A stretch of 64,000 nt of DNA from Pseudoalteromonas luteoviolacea. GTDB taxonomy: Bacteria; Pseudomonadota; Gammaproteobacteria; Enterobacterales; Alteromonadaceae. Position numbers and translations under genes: made by a program. Shown piece by piece: positions 8,768 to 17,450 of the stretch. The DNA is taken from contig NZ_JAGJEH010000008.1 of the NCBI RefSeq assembly GCF_018100925.1, forward strand, positions 62,001 through 126,000, written 5' to 3'. A model generated the notes under the pieces. That model searched no databases and was not told the origin of the DNA. It saw nothing but the letters and a program-made list of their open reading frames with translations. Within the stretch, counting starts at the first letter, position 1. The number at the start of each line of letters is the position of its first letter.

Positions 8768-9430
8768 ATGGCACGCGGTGTGAATAAAGTAATCTTGGTG
8801 GGTAACTTAGGCCAAGATCCTGAAGTACGATATATGCCCAACGGTAATGGTGTGGCGAATATTAGTATTGCTACCACTGATAGTTGGAAAGACAAAAATA
8901 CAGGCCAGATGCAAGAGCGTACTGAATGGCATAGAGTGGTGTTGTTTGGAAAATTAGCTGAAGTGGCTGGCGAATACTTACGCAAGGGCTCTCAGGTTTA
9001 TATTGAAGGCCGTTTGCAAACACGTAAGTGGACTGATCAGAGTGGTCAAGACAAATACACCACAGAGATTGTTGTTGATATGGGTGGCCAAATGCAAATG
9101 TTAGGCGGTCGCAACGAGCAGGGTGGTCAATACCAGTCTGGTGGTAATCAAGGTGGCTATGGTCAGCAGCAAGGTGGTTTTGCGCCTCAGCAAAACAACC
9201 AACAGCAATATGGTCAGCAGCCTGCGGCTCAGCAAGGTGGCTTTGCTCCTCAGCAACAAGCACCTCAACAAAGTGCACCTCAACCACAAAATAACAACTT
9301 TGGTGGCCAGTCTCAAAGTGCACCAGCGCAAGGTGGTCAGCCTCAGGGCGGTTTTGCACCTCAGCAGCAAGGCAGTGCTTCCAATCCAATGGAGCCACCA
9401 ATCGATTTTGATGACGATATTCCGTTCTAA
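8768..9430 (+). CDS. ssb: single-stranded DNA-binding protein (SSB)
   Basis: 220 residues. The N-terminal OB fold (about 1-110) opens ARGVNKVILVGNLGQDPEVR and includes TEWHRVVLFGKLAEVAGEYL, both diagnostic for SSB. A long disordered Gln/Gly/Pro linker follows. The acidic tip DFDDDIPF recruits repair and replication proteins in known SSBs. The linker is longer than in E. coli (178 residues overall) and contains three copies of QGGFAPQQ. It coats single-stranded DNA as a tetramer in replication, recombination and repair. The start has AGGAGAGGG a few bases upstream. In E. coli ssb is divergent from uvrA; here two genes intervene. Confidence 0.97.
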   Translation: MARGVNKVILVGNLGQDPEVRYMPNGNGVANISIATTDSWKDKNTGQMQERTEWHRVVLFGKLAEVAGEYLRKGSQVYIEGRLQTRKWTDQSGQDKYTTEIVVDMGGQMQMLGGRNEQGGQYQSGGNQGGYGQQQGGFAPQQNNQQQYGQQPAAQQGGFAPQQQAPQQSAPQPQNNNFGGQSQSAPAQGGQPQGGFAPQQQGSASNPMEPPIDFDDDIPF

Positions 9431-9462
9431 ACGCTATCTGAGATAGATTGTCGAATCAGCAT

Positions 9463-9497
9463 AAAAAGCCTCGTTTGATACGAGGCTTTTTTGTTTT
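9463..9497 (+). terminator. ssb rho-independent terminator
   Basis: AAAAGCCTCG and CGAGGCTTTT form a strong stem around a 7-nt loop, followed by TTGTTTTT. It begins about 30 bp after the ssb stop codon. Confidence 0.9.
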
Positions 9498-9642
9498 TGG
9501 CTTTTAAGGTGCAGTGTCGTTCCAAGCCACTAAAAATAATGCATGCAAGATCAGCAGCTTTTAGGATTCTTATTCAGGTCTCCTTGAGTTTTGTATTAGA
9601 TTGAACAAAACTTTAATCAGAATCATTAATGGCAGCTTTATC

Positions 9643-11271
9643 ATGTTTCACTTTGCGCTTACAGAACACTCAATTAAACGTGAGTACGTGTTTTTGGGGG
9701 CGTGGTGTGGGTTATTCATCGTATTAAACTTGGCGATAGTCCAGTTCACTGGCACTTGGATAGCAGAAGAAGCAAATCGCCTAAATGTCCAATTGGCATA
9801 CTATATTGTACCAGTTCCAGCTCAAGAGTTGAGTGTGTTGGCCCAGCAATTTGGGTTTAGCATTTTCCCCAGCAATGATGCTTTAACAGCTTGGCTTTCA
9901 AGCCCTTATCATTTTAAAGTTGGTGAGCACTCAATGAGCCTCTATCCAAGTAATATGATCAACTGGGCTGTTACGTGCTGCTTGTGGCTCAATGCAGTAT
10001 TAGTGAGTGCAGGTGTATTGGGGTGGATTGCTATGTCGAAGCGGGCTAAATCCCCTGATCGTAGGCGAAAACTGATTGGCGATAAAGCGTTGAGTGCCAG
10101 CCCAGATGTGATGCATGTTGCTACAGAGCAGCAAGTAACCATGTTTGCGATGTTTAAGTGGCGTTGTGAATTACCCAAACATATCGAGCCACAAAGCCAC
10201 TTTAGCGTGACATTGGCCAAGTGTTTCAATAAATATAAGTACTGTTCGGCCAAGTACTTATCATCAGGTACACTCACCGTCACACTCAGCGTATTAAATA
10301 AAGATGAAGTAGAGCAAACAGTCAAACGTTTGCATGAAGTGGTTTATCAAGCTTTGCTTGCCTTCAGGGGGGATTTATCACGCAGTGCGGTAAAATGTGG
10401 CGCATGTTTTTACAGCGAAGGAGCAGATCAAACACAAGTATATCAAATTGCGAGATCGTCCCTCAGTGTCGCGCAAAATCACGTTTGGCAGCATATCCAC
10501 ATGTTACCGTTAAATCACACCTTAGCCGAAAGCCTGCTGGATGCTGAAATCAACATTATGGAAGATATTAGAGCCGGTCGATTTGTATTATTTTGCCAGC
10601 CCCTGTTTGATTTTAAATCACAGGATGTGATCCAAAGTGAAGCGCTTTTGCGTGTGCGACATAAAACTTTAGGGCTGATAACCGCTGGTCAATTTATCCA
10701 TAAAATACATCATAATGAACATTTAATTGAACTCGATAAGGCCATAGTTGTACAGGCGTTAAAAGTGCTTGCAAAAGAGCCGAGAGGGTTTTCTGTGAGT
10801 GTAAATTTACACGTAGTAAATTGGTCCAATAGTGATTTTTTAAACTGGTTGATCGTGACGCTGAAGGCGTCGGGGCGAGCGAGCGAAGTGACTTTGGAAT
10901 TAATGATTAATGATTATTACCAACACAAAGCTTATTTTGAGCAGTTTTTTAGTTCGCTGGCATCGCTGGGAACGAATGTGGTATTGGATCATGTTATTAA
11001 ACCCCTAGACATAGTGCAGCTCCATACATTGCATAATGTGGTGGGGATCAAACTTGCCTTTGAGTTAATTCATGAAATTAACAGTTGTGCCAAACGCAGA
11101 GCAGTAGTCAAACAAATCGTTAATCAAGCGAAAAAGTTACAGATCCCAGTTTATGCAGTGGGGGTTGAAACACAGGATGAGTTTAATTGTATTAAGCGAC
11201 TGGGTGTAGATGGAGCACAAGGCTATTTCTTCAGTGCTCCATTGTTAGAGTTGGAAAACAGTTTAAATTAA
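9643..11271 (+). CDS. membrane protein with degenerate GGDEF and EAL domains, CsrD-like
   Basis: 542 residues from the ATG at 9643 (a TTG at 9601 is also in frame). Two membrane segments (about residues 15-40 and 105-132) flank a periplasmic stretch. A GGDEF-sized region without the GGDEF motif follows, then a C-terminal EAL domain. The EAL domain keeps SEALLRVRH and GAQGYFFSAPL. However, LELMIN replaces the usual LEITE, VVLDHV replaces LDDFGTG, and AVGVET replaces AEGVET, so metal and c-di-GMP hydrolysis are unlikely. E. coli CsrD, which has degenerate domains and promotes RNase E decay of the Csr sRNAs, is encoded next to mreB; this gene lies two genes from mreB. Orthology is inferred. Its last 9 bp overlap the convergent desulfhydrase gene. 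Confidence 0.8.
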   Translation: MFHFALTEHSIKREYVFLGAWCGLFIVLNLAIVQFTGTWIAEEANRLNVQLAYYIVPVPAQELSVLAQQFGFSIFPSNDALTAWLSSPYHFKVGEHSMSLYPSNMINWAVTCCLWLNAVLVSAGVLGWIAMSKRAKSPDRRRKLIGDKALSASPDVMHVATEQQVTMFAMFKWRCELPKHIEPQSHFSVTLAKCFNKYKYCSAKYLSSGTLTVTLSVLNKDEVEQTVKRLHEVVYQALLAFRGDLSRSAVKCGACFYSEGADQTQVYQIARSSLSVAQNHVWQHIHMLPLNHTLAESLLDAEINIMEDIRAGRFVLFCQPLFDFKSQDVIQSEALLRVRHKTLGLITAGQFIHKIHHNEHLIELDKAIVVQALKVLAKEPRGFSVSVNLHVVNWSNSDFLNWLIVTLKASGRASEVTLELMINDYYQHKAYFEQFFSSLASLGTNVVLDHVIKPLDIVQLHTLHNVVGIKLAFELIHEINSCAKRRAVVKQIVNQAKKLQIPVYAVGVETQDEFNCIKRLGVDGAQGYFFSAPLLELENSLN

Positions 11272-12165
11272 TTGTCGATAACGCAGACCATCAAGCCCCT
11301 GCAAACCGCCTGTATGTATGGCTACGATGGTACTGCCTCGAGGGAAGTAATCTTGTTGAATGAGTTGCCATAGGCCATAGAACATTTTGCCGCTATAAAT
11401 GGGTTCTAGAGGGAGGTGATACTGGTGATTCATGTGTTGACAAAACTGCCACAAAGCAGCTGAAAACTTGCCGTAGCCGCCATCGTGGAATTGCGAAAGT
11501 ATCTGCCAGTTTGTTTTTGTTGCGGCGCAGGGGTTCAATTTAGTGACTTCTGCATTGAGATAGTGAGCGCCTTTTAGTACTGCAAATCCTAACACTTGTG
11601 TAGCTTCATCGACGCCGCTTAGCAGCCCCGCGAGAGTTCCGCCACTACCTACTGCGCAGCAAAGGTAGTCGCTTTTCGGGAGCGATTGTGCCAGCTCTTG
11701 ACAACCTTGTAAGGCGAATTTGTTACTGCCACCTTCGGGAATGATATATGCCATTGGAAACTGACTCTGGAGCTGTGCTAGGTAGTCTGACTCATGACGT
11801 CGGCGATACTCGATGCGGGTGACTGGGTGCAAATTAACGCCACAGGCTTTTGCAAAGCGAAGAGTTGGGTTTTGTGGGTCTATGTGTGGACCTCTGACGA
11901 TGAAATGTGCGGGAATCTGAAATAACTTACTCGCCATAGCCGTGGCATATAAATGGTTGGAAAATGCGCCACCAAATGTAACGAGCGACTGGCATTGCTG
12001 ACGTTTAAGCTCTAGGAGGTTGTATTTCAGTTTTCTCCATTTGTTTCCTTGAACTGTAGGGTGAAGCAGGTCGTCTCTTTTTATAATTAAGTCGATTTTT
12101 TTCTCTACCAATAGTGGATGATTAATGGTCTGAAGAGGCGATTCAGCGTGGCTTGAGGTCAACAT
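11263..12165 (-). CDS. PLP-dependent D-cysteine desulfhydrase / ACC deaminase family enzyme
   Basis: 300 residues with the fold-type II PLP pattern of the 1-aminocyclopropane-1-carboxylate deaminase/D-cysteine desulfhydrase family. IIKRDDLLHP is followed by GNKWRK, whose Lys42 should form the Schiff base. Next comes the SNH loop in TFGGAFSNHLYATA, and GSGGTLAGLL supplies the phosphate-binding glycine loop. The most likely reaction is D-cysteine to pyruvate, H2S and ammonia, but bacterial members vary in substrate. It is monocistronic, convergent with the CsrD-like gene (9-bp overlap) and divergent from the FGE-like gene. Confidence 0.85.
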   Translation of the reverse strand: MLTSSHAESPLQTINHPLLVEKKIDLIIKRDDLLHPTVQGNKWRKLKYNLLELKRQQCQSLVTFGGAFSNHLYATAMASKLFQIPAHFIVRGPHIDPQNPTLRFAKACGVNLHPVTRIEYRRRHESDYLAQLQSQFPMAYIIPEGGSNKFALQGCQELAQSLPKSDYLCCAVGSGGTLAGLLSGVDEATQVLGFAVLKGAHYLNAEVTKLNPCAATKTNWQILSQFHDGGYGKFSAALWQFCQHMNHQYHLPLEPIYSGKMFYGLWQLIQQDYFPRGSTIVAIHTGGLQGLDGLRYRQLI

Positions 12166-12376
12166 ATGATTTTCGATTTATCTATAAATAGGCGCTTTGT
12201 GGTTATTATTTCATGAAAATGTGCTCAGAACACTGGTAAGGACGTGACTATTAGTTGTAAACTCAGATATTAATTGTGCAAGGCTTGTGTTTTACTTCGT
12301 AAGTACATAGCATTAAGCATTAAAACATTAAAAATAACAAAGACCAAAACAACTGCCGCTGTTGGGAATGGAATAT

Positions 12377-14389
12377 ATGCGAATTGCTCCTTTATCTCTT
12401 TTTGTCTCTGCCGCCTTATTGTCTGTAAGTGTTTGGGCACAAGATACTGCGACTGTGACAGCTATCGAGTCAGAGCGCTCCGAAAAACAAGCTGAGTTAG
12501 ACAGATATACTCAGGTATTAGACAAACACGTGGCTGAAGAAGCCCGTTTACAATCACAACTTGAACTGTTGAGGAATAACTCGACAGAGTTGGACAAAGA
12601 AAAAAATCAGGCACTTGATGCCATGAATGACTTGTATCGTCGCCTTATCGACGATCCTTCTATCGATATTTCCTCTGCGCAGACGAGATATCAGCAATCA
12701 GTGGCTGATCATAAGTCTAACAAAGAAGATATTGCGATGCAGTTAGCGGCCATAGCATCGCACCGTAAAGATATTGAGCAAATTCGCGTTAGCAAGCACA
12801 CCTTAGTTAACACGCTTGCTAGCTTAAAAGACCAGTTGAGCACAGCGCGCGTCGAGCGACTTCGTAATGAGTTCACTCGAGAAGGGACATTGGAAGTTGA
12901 GCATACTATAAACTGTAAGCGCACCGAGACGCTGGCAGCGTGTGAACAGAGGGGCCAACAGCTAGGATTGCAAAAAGCGACTAAACGCTTTATCGATCAA
13001 ATCTTTGCCAATTTAACCGAGCAGCGTATTGTCGAACCCAAAAGGCATCTTGCAGGTGCACAAGTGCAGGTTGTCAGCAGCCATGTAATCGGCAGTGCAT
13101 TTAGCGGTCAAGGTAATTACAGTGTTAATTTGAGTGTCACAATGCGTGGTGACGTGAATAATAGCCGCCTGTGTGGCTTATTGACGCTTGATAACCGTTT
13201 TTGTAGTGAATATGGCACGCCGCTGTCAGTTGGGTACCAAGCAAGTTATCCAACAACGTTTAGTGACAGCCAGCTAACATTCAAAGATGAATTAGATAAA
13301 CCTGAAAAAAGTATTCCTAGTGTTACTACATTGCAGCCAAAGGCTGAAATCAAATCACAAATCATTCAACAATCACCACAAGACAGACAAGTTGATCTGA
13401 CATTGCGTTCAAATGTCTATGATGATGAAGTTTTTATTGATGGCGTCAGCTATGGCTCGACCAAGCTAGTTGTGAGTGTACCACTTGGCTCATACGATAT
13501 TGAAATTCGCAAACTCGGTTATGAGTCATATACGGCAAGAGTAGATGTTCGACGTGCTCGAACGATTAACGCAAAGCTAATAAAAAAGCCTGAGTCGATT
13601 GCTGCACCGACACCCAAAAGAGAGCAAGTTGAGCGCCAAGCAGTGGTACAAAAATCGGTGACTCCTAACTTGATAGAAAACAAAGAGGTCATTATCCCTG
13701 CGGGATCTTTCCAAATGGGAGATTTGACGGGAAATGGACTAGCTAACGAGCGCCCTGTTGTTGAAAAAGTGCTAAGCCACTCGTATGCAATGCAAAGCAA
13801 TGAAGTGACGGTTGCCGAATTTCGACAGTTTGTCACCAGTTCTGGATTTCAAACCGAAGCTGAAAAAGGCGCTGGATGTGCACACTACAAAAATGGTGAG
13901 CCGATTTGGGAAAGTGAATACAACTGGAGCAACCCGGGTTTTGAGCAGGCAGATAATTTCCCTGTTGTCTGCGTGACATACGAAGATGCAAAGGCTTATG
14001 CCAATTGGTTGTCAGCAGAACAGGGGATCCAATATCGTCTACCCAATGAAGTTGAGTGGGAATATGCCGCTAGAGCCGGCACAAGTTCAGAGTATCCATG
14101 GGGAAATGAAATTGGTCGGGGCTTAGCCAACTGTGGTTGGTGTGGTAGTGAGTGGTCAAATAAAAGCCCAGCTCCTGTAGGTGAATTTTCACCAAATAAC
14201 TATGGTTTATATGATACCGTTGGCAACGTGTGGGAGTGGACGCAAAAGCGAGCTTCACAAGAGGATGTAACGGTACGCGGTGGCGCATGGAATTTTGCTC
14301 CTAGCTTGGCTCGAGTGTCGACCCGCCTTGCACTAGCGCCTGATTTTAGAGCCAACTACATTGGTTTTAGATTGGTTCGAGAAAGATAA
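12377..14389 (+). CDS. secreted coiled-coil / PEGA / FGE-sulfatase-like protein
   Basis: 670 residues from the ATG at 12377, with GGA 8 nt upstream. The order is: signal peptide (MRIAPLSLFVSAALLSVSVWA); a charged coiled coil over about residues 30-160; an uncharacterised middle part with paired cysteines; a PEGA domain near 340-410 (FIDGVSYGSTKLVV, VPLGSYDIEIRKLGYE); and a formylglycine-generating-enzyme/sulfatase-modifying fold from about 438 to the end (PAGSFQMGD, YRLPNEVEWEYAARAG, GLYDTVGNVWEWT, VRGGAWN, GFRLVRE). The stretch after VRGGAWN, where catalytic FGEs carry two cysteines, has none, so formylglycine formation is unlikely. A periplasmic binding or scaffolding role, perhaps at the cell wall, is inferred. 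It sits directly upstream of mreB, separated by hairpins. Confidence 0.82.
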   Translation: MRIAPLSLFVSAALLSVSVWAQDTATVTAIESERSEKQAELDRYTQVLDKHVAEEARLQSQLELLRNNSTELDKEKNQALDAMNDLYRRLIDDPSIDISSAQTRYQQSVADHKSNKEDIAMQLAAIASHRKDIEQIRVSKHTLVNTLASLKDQLSTARVERLRNEFTREGTLEVEHTINCKRTETLAACEQRGQQLGLQKATKRFIDQIFANLTEQRIVEPKRHLAGAQVQVVSSHVIGSAFSGQGNYSVNLSVTMRGDVNNSRLCGLLTLDNRFCSEYGTPLSVGYQASYPTTFSDSQLTFKDELDKPEKSIPSVTTLQPKAEIKSQIIQQSPQDRQVDLTLRSNVYDDEVFIDGVSYGSTKLVVSVPLGSYDIEIRKLGYESYTARVDVRRARTINAKLIKKPESIAAPTPKREQVERQAVVQKSVTPNLIENKEVIIPAGSFQMGDLTGNGLANERPVVEKVLSHSYAMQSNEVTVAEFRQFVTSSGFQTEAEKGAGCAHYKNGEPIWESEYNWSNPGFEQADNFPVVCVTYEDAKAYANWLSAEQGIQYRLPNEVEWEYAARAGTSSEYPWGNEIGRGLANCGWCGSEWSNKSPAPVGEFSPNNYGLYDTVGNVWEWTQKRASQEDVTVRGGAWNFAPSLARVSTRLALAPDFRANYIGFRLVRER

Positions 14390-14393
14390 CTAA

Positions 14394-14419
14394 AACGTGC
14401 CCTGAAATAAGGGCACGTT
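14394..14419 (+). terminator. hairpin after the FGE-like gene
   Basis: AACGTGCCC and GGGCACGTT form a 9-bp stem with an 8-nt loop, starting a few bases past the stop codon. The tail is not U-rich, so terminator strength is uncertain. Confidence 0.6.
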
Positions 14420-14424
14420 CAGTC

Positions 14425-14443
14425 AAAGTGCAGTTTGCACTTT
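14425..14443 (+). repeat. second hairpin upstream of mreB
   Basis: AAAGTGC and GCACTTT, separated by 5 nt, form an inverted repeat directly after the preceding hairpin. It may be part of a tandem terminator or of the mreB 5' region. Confidence 0.45.
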
Positions 14444-14520
14444 GTAGACTTAAATATTTCAGCCTTAGCGTACAGTTGCTTTGGCTTGGTTAAAAGAATT
14501 CTTTAAGGTTACCCAGCCTC

Positions 14521-15564
14521 ATGTTTAAAAAGCTACGTGGATTATTTTCAAATGACCTGTCTATTGATTTAGGCACGGCTAATACACTGATTTATGTAAA
14601 AGAAGAAGGTATCGTACTAAACGAGCCCTCGGTGGTGGCAATTCGTCAGGAGAGAGCTGGCGGGCCAAAAAGTGTTGCTTCAGTAGGTACTGCAGCAAAA
14701 CAAATGCTAGGAAGAACACCTGGGAATATTAAAGCTATCAGACCAATGAAAGATGGCGTTATTGCCGATTTCTATGTTACTGAAAAGATGCTCCAACACT
14801 TTATAAAACAGGTTCACAATAATAACTTTATGCGCCCAAGCCCTCGCGTTTTGATTTGTGTACCATGTGGCGCAACACAAGTTGAAAAACGTGCAATACG
14901 TGAGTCTGCAATGGGGGCTGGTGCACGAGAAGTATATTTGATTGAAGAGCCTATGGCGGCGGCTATTGGAGCTGGCCTACCAGTATCTGAGGCAACAGGT
15001 TCTATGGTTGTTGACATTGGTGGTGGTACTACTGAGGTTGCAATTATCTCGCTCAATGGTGTGGTTTATTCGTCTTCAGTGCGCATAGGTGGTGATAAAT
15101 TTGATGAAGCCATTATTAATTATGTCAGACGTAATTTCGGCAGCCTGATCGGTGAAGCTACTGCTGAACATATTAAGCATGAAATCGGCTCTGCATTTAA
15201 GAGCGAAACACCAATTGAAATAGAGGTACGCGGTCGTAACCTTGCTGAAGGTGTACCGCGCTCGTTTACACTGAACTCCCATGAAATCTTAGAAGCGTTA
15301 CAAGAGCCTCTAATGGGTATTGTAAGTGCTGTTATGGTTGCCTTAGAGCAATCGCCACCTGAACTGGCTTCAGATATTTCTGCTCATGGTATGGTGTTAA
15401 CTGGTGGTGGTGCTTTACTGAAAGATCTAGATCGTCTATTAATGGAAGAAACGGGTATCCCAGTTGTCGTTGCAGATGATCCTCTCACTTGTGTAGCGCG
15501 AGGCGGAGGTAAAGCCCTAGAGATGATAGACATGCATGGTGGCGACGTATTTAGCTACGACTGA
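14521..15564 (+). CDS. mreB: rod shape-determining actin homologue MreB
   Basis: 347 residues, the same as E. coli MreB. The actin-fold phosphate 1 motif (DLGTANTLIY near residue 17), the phosphate 2 motif (VVDIGGGTTEVAII) and the adenosine motif (GMVLTGGGALL) are all present. MreB polymerises on the inner face of the inner membrane and guides lateral cell wall synthesis with MreC, MreD, RodZ and PBP2. The N-terminal MFKKLRGLFSND contains the amphipathic membrane-binding helix typical of Gram-negative MreB. Its TGA overlaps the mreC ATG by one base, indicating translational coupling. Confidence 0.98.
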   Translation: MFKKLRGLFSNDLSIDLGTANTLIYVKEEGIVLNEPSVVAIRQERAGGPKSVASVGTAAKQMLGRTPGNIKAIRPMKDGVIADFYVTEKMLQHFIKQVHNNNFMRPSPRVLICVPCGATQVEKRAIRESAMGAGAREVYLIEEPMAAAIGAGLPVSEATGSMVVDIGGGTTEVAIISLNGVVYSSSVRIGGDKFDEAIINYVRRNFGSLIGEATAEHIKHEIGSAFKSETPIEIEVRGRNLAEGVPRSFTLNSHEILEALQEPLMGIVSAVMVALEQSPPELASDISAHGMVLTGGGALLKDLDRLLMEETGIPVVVADDPLTCVARGGGKALEMIDMHGGDVFSYD

Positions 15565-16406
15565 TGAATTTACTGTTTGGCCGAAGCATATCTTTACAAC
15601 TGCGACTTACTGTCGCAGTTGTGCTTAGTATTGTCCTGATCATAGGCGATAGATACACCTCTGGCGGTACGTTTGTCAGAACGACGTTAAATACATTAGT
15701 AAGCCCTGTCTTATATGCGGCAAATATACCCTATGAGTTATTTAACGTCGGGGCACAGAGCTTGCATACTCGCGATAGATTACTCGATGAAAATGAAGTA
15801 CTCAGGGCTAAGCAATTATTGCAAAGTGAGCAACTCCAACAGTATCAGTTCCTACTTAAAGAAAATAATGAGCTAAGGGCACTGCTAGGGGCATCTGCGC
15901 GACAATCCCATAATCGCCAAATTGCGCAAGTACTTTCTGTACGTTCCAATCGTTATAACCACCAAGTAGTCATTAATAAGGGCACTATTGATGGAGTCTC
16001 AGAAGGGCAGGCTGTTATTGATGAGTTAGGGCTAGTAGGTCAATTGACACATGTAGGCACGACAACATCTCGTGTTTTACTCATGACAGATACAACCCAT
16101 GCGACACCGGTAAGAATACTGAGAAATGATGTCAGCATGGTGGTTGAAGGGATTGGTAAAATTAACCTAGTCCAATTGGCACATGTTTCCCATAGTTTGG
16201 ATATTCGAATTGGTGATATTTTGGTCACTTCAGGTCTCGGTAGCCGTTTTCCTGAGGGGTATCCTGTCGCCGTCGTTACAGAAATAGATAGAGATGAGGG
16301 GCTACCTTTTGCCAAAGTTTATGCTGAACCGATTGCACAGCTAGATAGGATAAGATTGCTGGTAATTTTGGGAGAGAACTCCATAGAGGTCAGTGATGAG
16401 CCGTAG
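15564..16406 (+). CDS. mreC: rod shape-determining protein MreC
   Basis: 280 residues with a single N-terminal membrane segment (LRLTVAVVLSIVLIIGD), a periplasmic coiled coil (about 70-110) and the beta-barrel MreC core (VVINKGTIDGVSEGQAVIDELGLVGQL). MreC links MreB to PBP2 in the elongasome and activates it. The gene overlaps mreB by one base and mreD by about 11 bases, so mreBCD is a tight operon. Confidence 0.96.
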   Translation: MNLLFGRSISLQLRLTVAVVLSIVLIIGDRYTSGGTFVRTTLNTLVSPVLYAANIPYELFNVGAQSLHTRDRLLDENEVLRAKQLLQSEQLQQYQFLLKENNELRALLGASARQSHNRQIAQVLSVRSNRYNHQVVINKGTIDGVSEGQAVIDELGLVGQLTHVGTTTSRVLLMTDTTHATPVRILRNDVSMVVEGIGKINLVQLAHVSHSLDIRIGDILVTSGLGSRFPEGYPVAVVTEIDRDEGLPFAKVYAEPIAQLDRIRLLVILGENSIEVSDEP

Positions 16407-16872
16407 TTTTTCTTTTATTACTTTTAGTGTTTTTCTGGCACTTATCATGGCTTTAATGCCATTACCTTTCTCATTAGAACCTTTTAGGCCTGATTGGGTC
16501 TTACTGGTATTGATGTATTGGTCCATCGCGTTACCACACAGGGTGAATATAGGCTGGGCTTGGTGTACCGGACTGATCATGGATTTGGCAGTGGGCTCGC
16601 CACTGGGTATAAATTCATTGACCTATTCTGTATGTATTTATATTACGGTCAGTAATTTCCAGAAATTAAGAAATTTCTCGCTGTGGCAACAAGCTATGTT
16701 AATTGGCTTGTTTTTAGCGCTCTACCACTTACTGCAGTTTTGGTTAAATCATTTCTTATTAGATATTTATTTTAACCCTGCATATTTATGGCCAGCATTG
16801 ATTGGCATGTTATGTTGGCCTTGGATATTTCTATTGCTGAGAAAATACCGTAGACACTTTAGGATCCGTTAA
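16396..16872 (+). CDS. mreD: rod shape-determining membrane protein MreD
   Basis: 158 residues, mostly hydrophobic, with about five membrane segments, matching the 162 residues of E. coli MreD. RPDWVLLVLMYWSIALPHRVNIGWAW and SPLGINSL are characteristic MreD segments. It is an inner membrane member of the Rod complex. The ATG at 16396 is preferred to the GTG at 16393. It overlaps mreC at its start and shares one base with yhdE at its end. Confidence 0.94.
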   Translation: MSRSFSFITFSVFLALIMALMPLPFSLEPFRPDWVLLVLMYWSIALPHRVNIGWAWCTGLIMDLAVGSPLGINSLTYSVCIYITVSNFQKLRNFSLWQQAMLIGLFLALYHLLQFWLNHFLLDIYFNPAYLWPALIGMLCWPWIFLLLRKYRRHFRIR

Positions 16873-17450
16873 TGGCAGTAAAATTATATTTGGCTTCGGC
16901 TTCTCCACGTCGAAAAGCACTGTTGAGCCAATTGGGGTACTCCTTTGAACAATTTTCTGTTGATGCAGATGAGAGTGCGCACCCCAACGAACAACCGCAC
17001 GCCTTGGTTGAGCGCCTTGCGCGTTTGAAGGCACAAAGTGGGGTGGAGGTTGGAGATGAAGAACGTCCCGTATTAGGTAGTGATACTGTTGTTGTGGCCG
17101 ATGGGAAAGCCTTGGGCAAGCCAGAAAATAAAGCCGATTTTATGTCAATGATGACTATGCTTTCAGGTAAAACTCATCAAGTGATGACTGCAATTGCGGT
17201 GGCAGATAAGCATGCTGTAATGAGCAAAACGGTGATAACTGACGTAACATTTAAAGAGCTTTCAGCAGCAGAAATCGAACAGTACTGGTCAAGCGGTGAA
17301 CCTTTAGATAAAGCTGGCGGTTATGGTATTCAGGGCTTAGGTGGTCGGTTTGTAACGCAGTTGAGTGGTAGTTATTTTGCTGTAGTGGGACTACCTTTGT
17401 ATGAAACAGATGAACTAATTCAATTATTTATGGCGGAACGAGATGAGTAG
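16872..17450 (+). CDS. yhdE: Maf-family nucleotide pyrophosphatase (YhdE type)
   Basis: 192 residues with the Maf signature SASPRRKALL at residues 9-18, then GSDTVVV with the catalytic Asp region and GKTHQVMTA. In E. coli the mreD-linked paralogue YhdE hydrolyses dTTP, UTP and modified pyrimidine nucleotides. Position between mreD and rng supports this subgroup over YceF. It overlaps mreD by one base and rng by 8 bases. Confidence 0.93.
   Translation: MAVKLYLASASPRRKALLSQLGYSFEQFSVDADESAHPNEQPHALVERLARLKAQSGVEVGDEERPVLGSDTVVVADGKALGKPENKADFMSMMTMLSGKTHQVMTAIAVADKHAVMSKTVITDVTFKELSAAEIEQYWSSGEPLDKAGGYGIQGLGGRFVTQLSGSYFAVVGLPLYETDELIQLFMAERDE

Noticed and set aside
8871..9401. Long open frame of 176 codons antisense to ssb
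   Set aside because: It is a by-product of the repetitive Gln/Gly codons of the SSB linker. It is His/Leu-rich with no domain and no ribosome binding site.
9120..9420. Periodic repeats in ssb considered as a CRISPR or satellite array
   Set aside because: The repeats are in frame, irregularly spaced and explained by the Gln/Gly linker of SSB.
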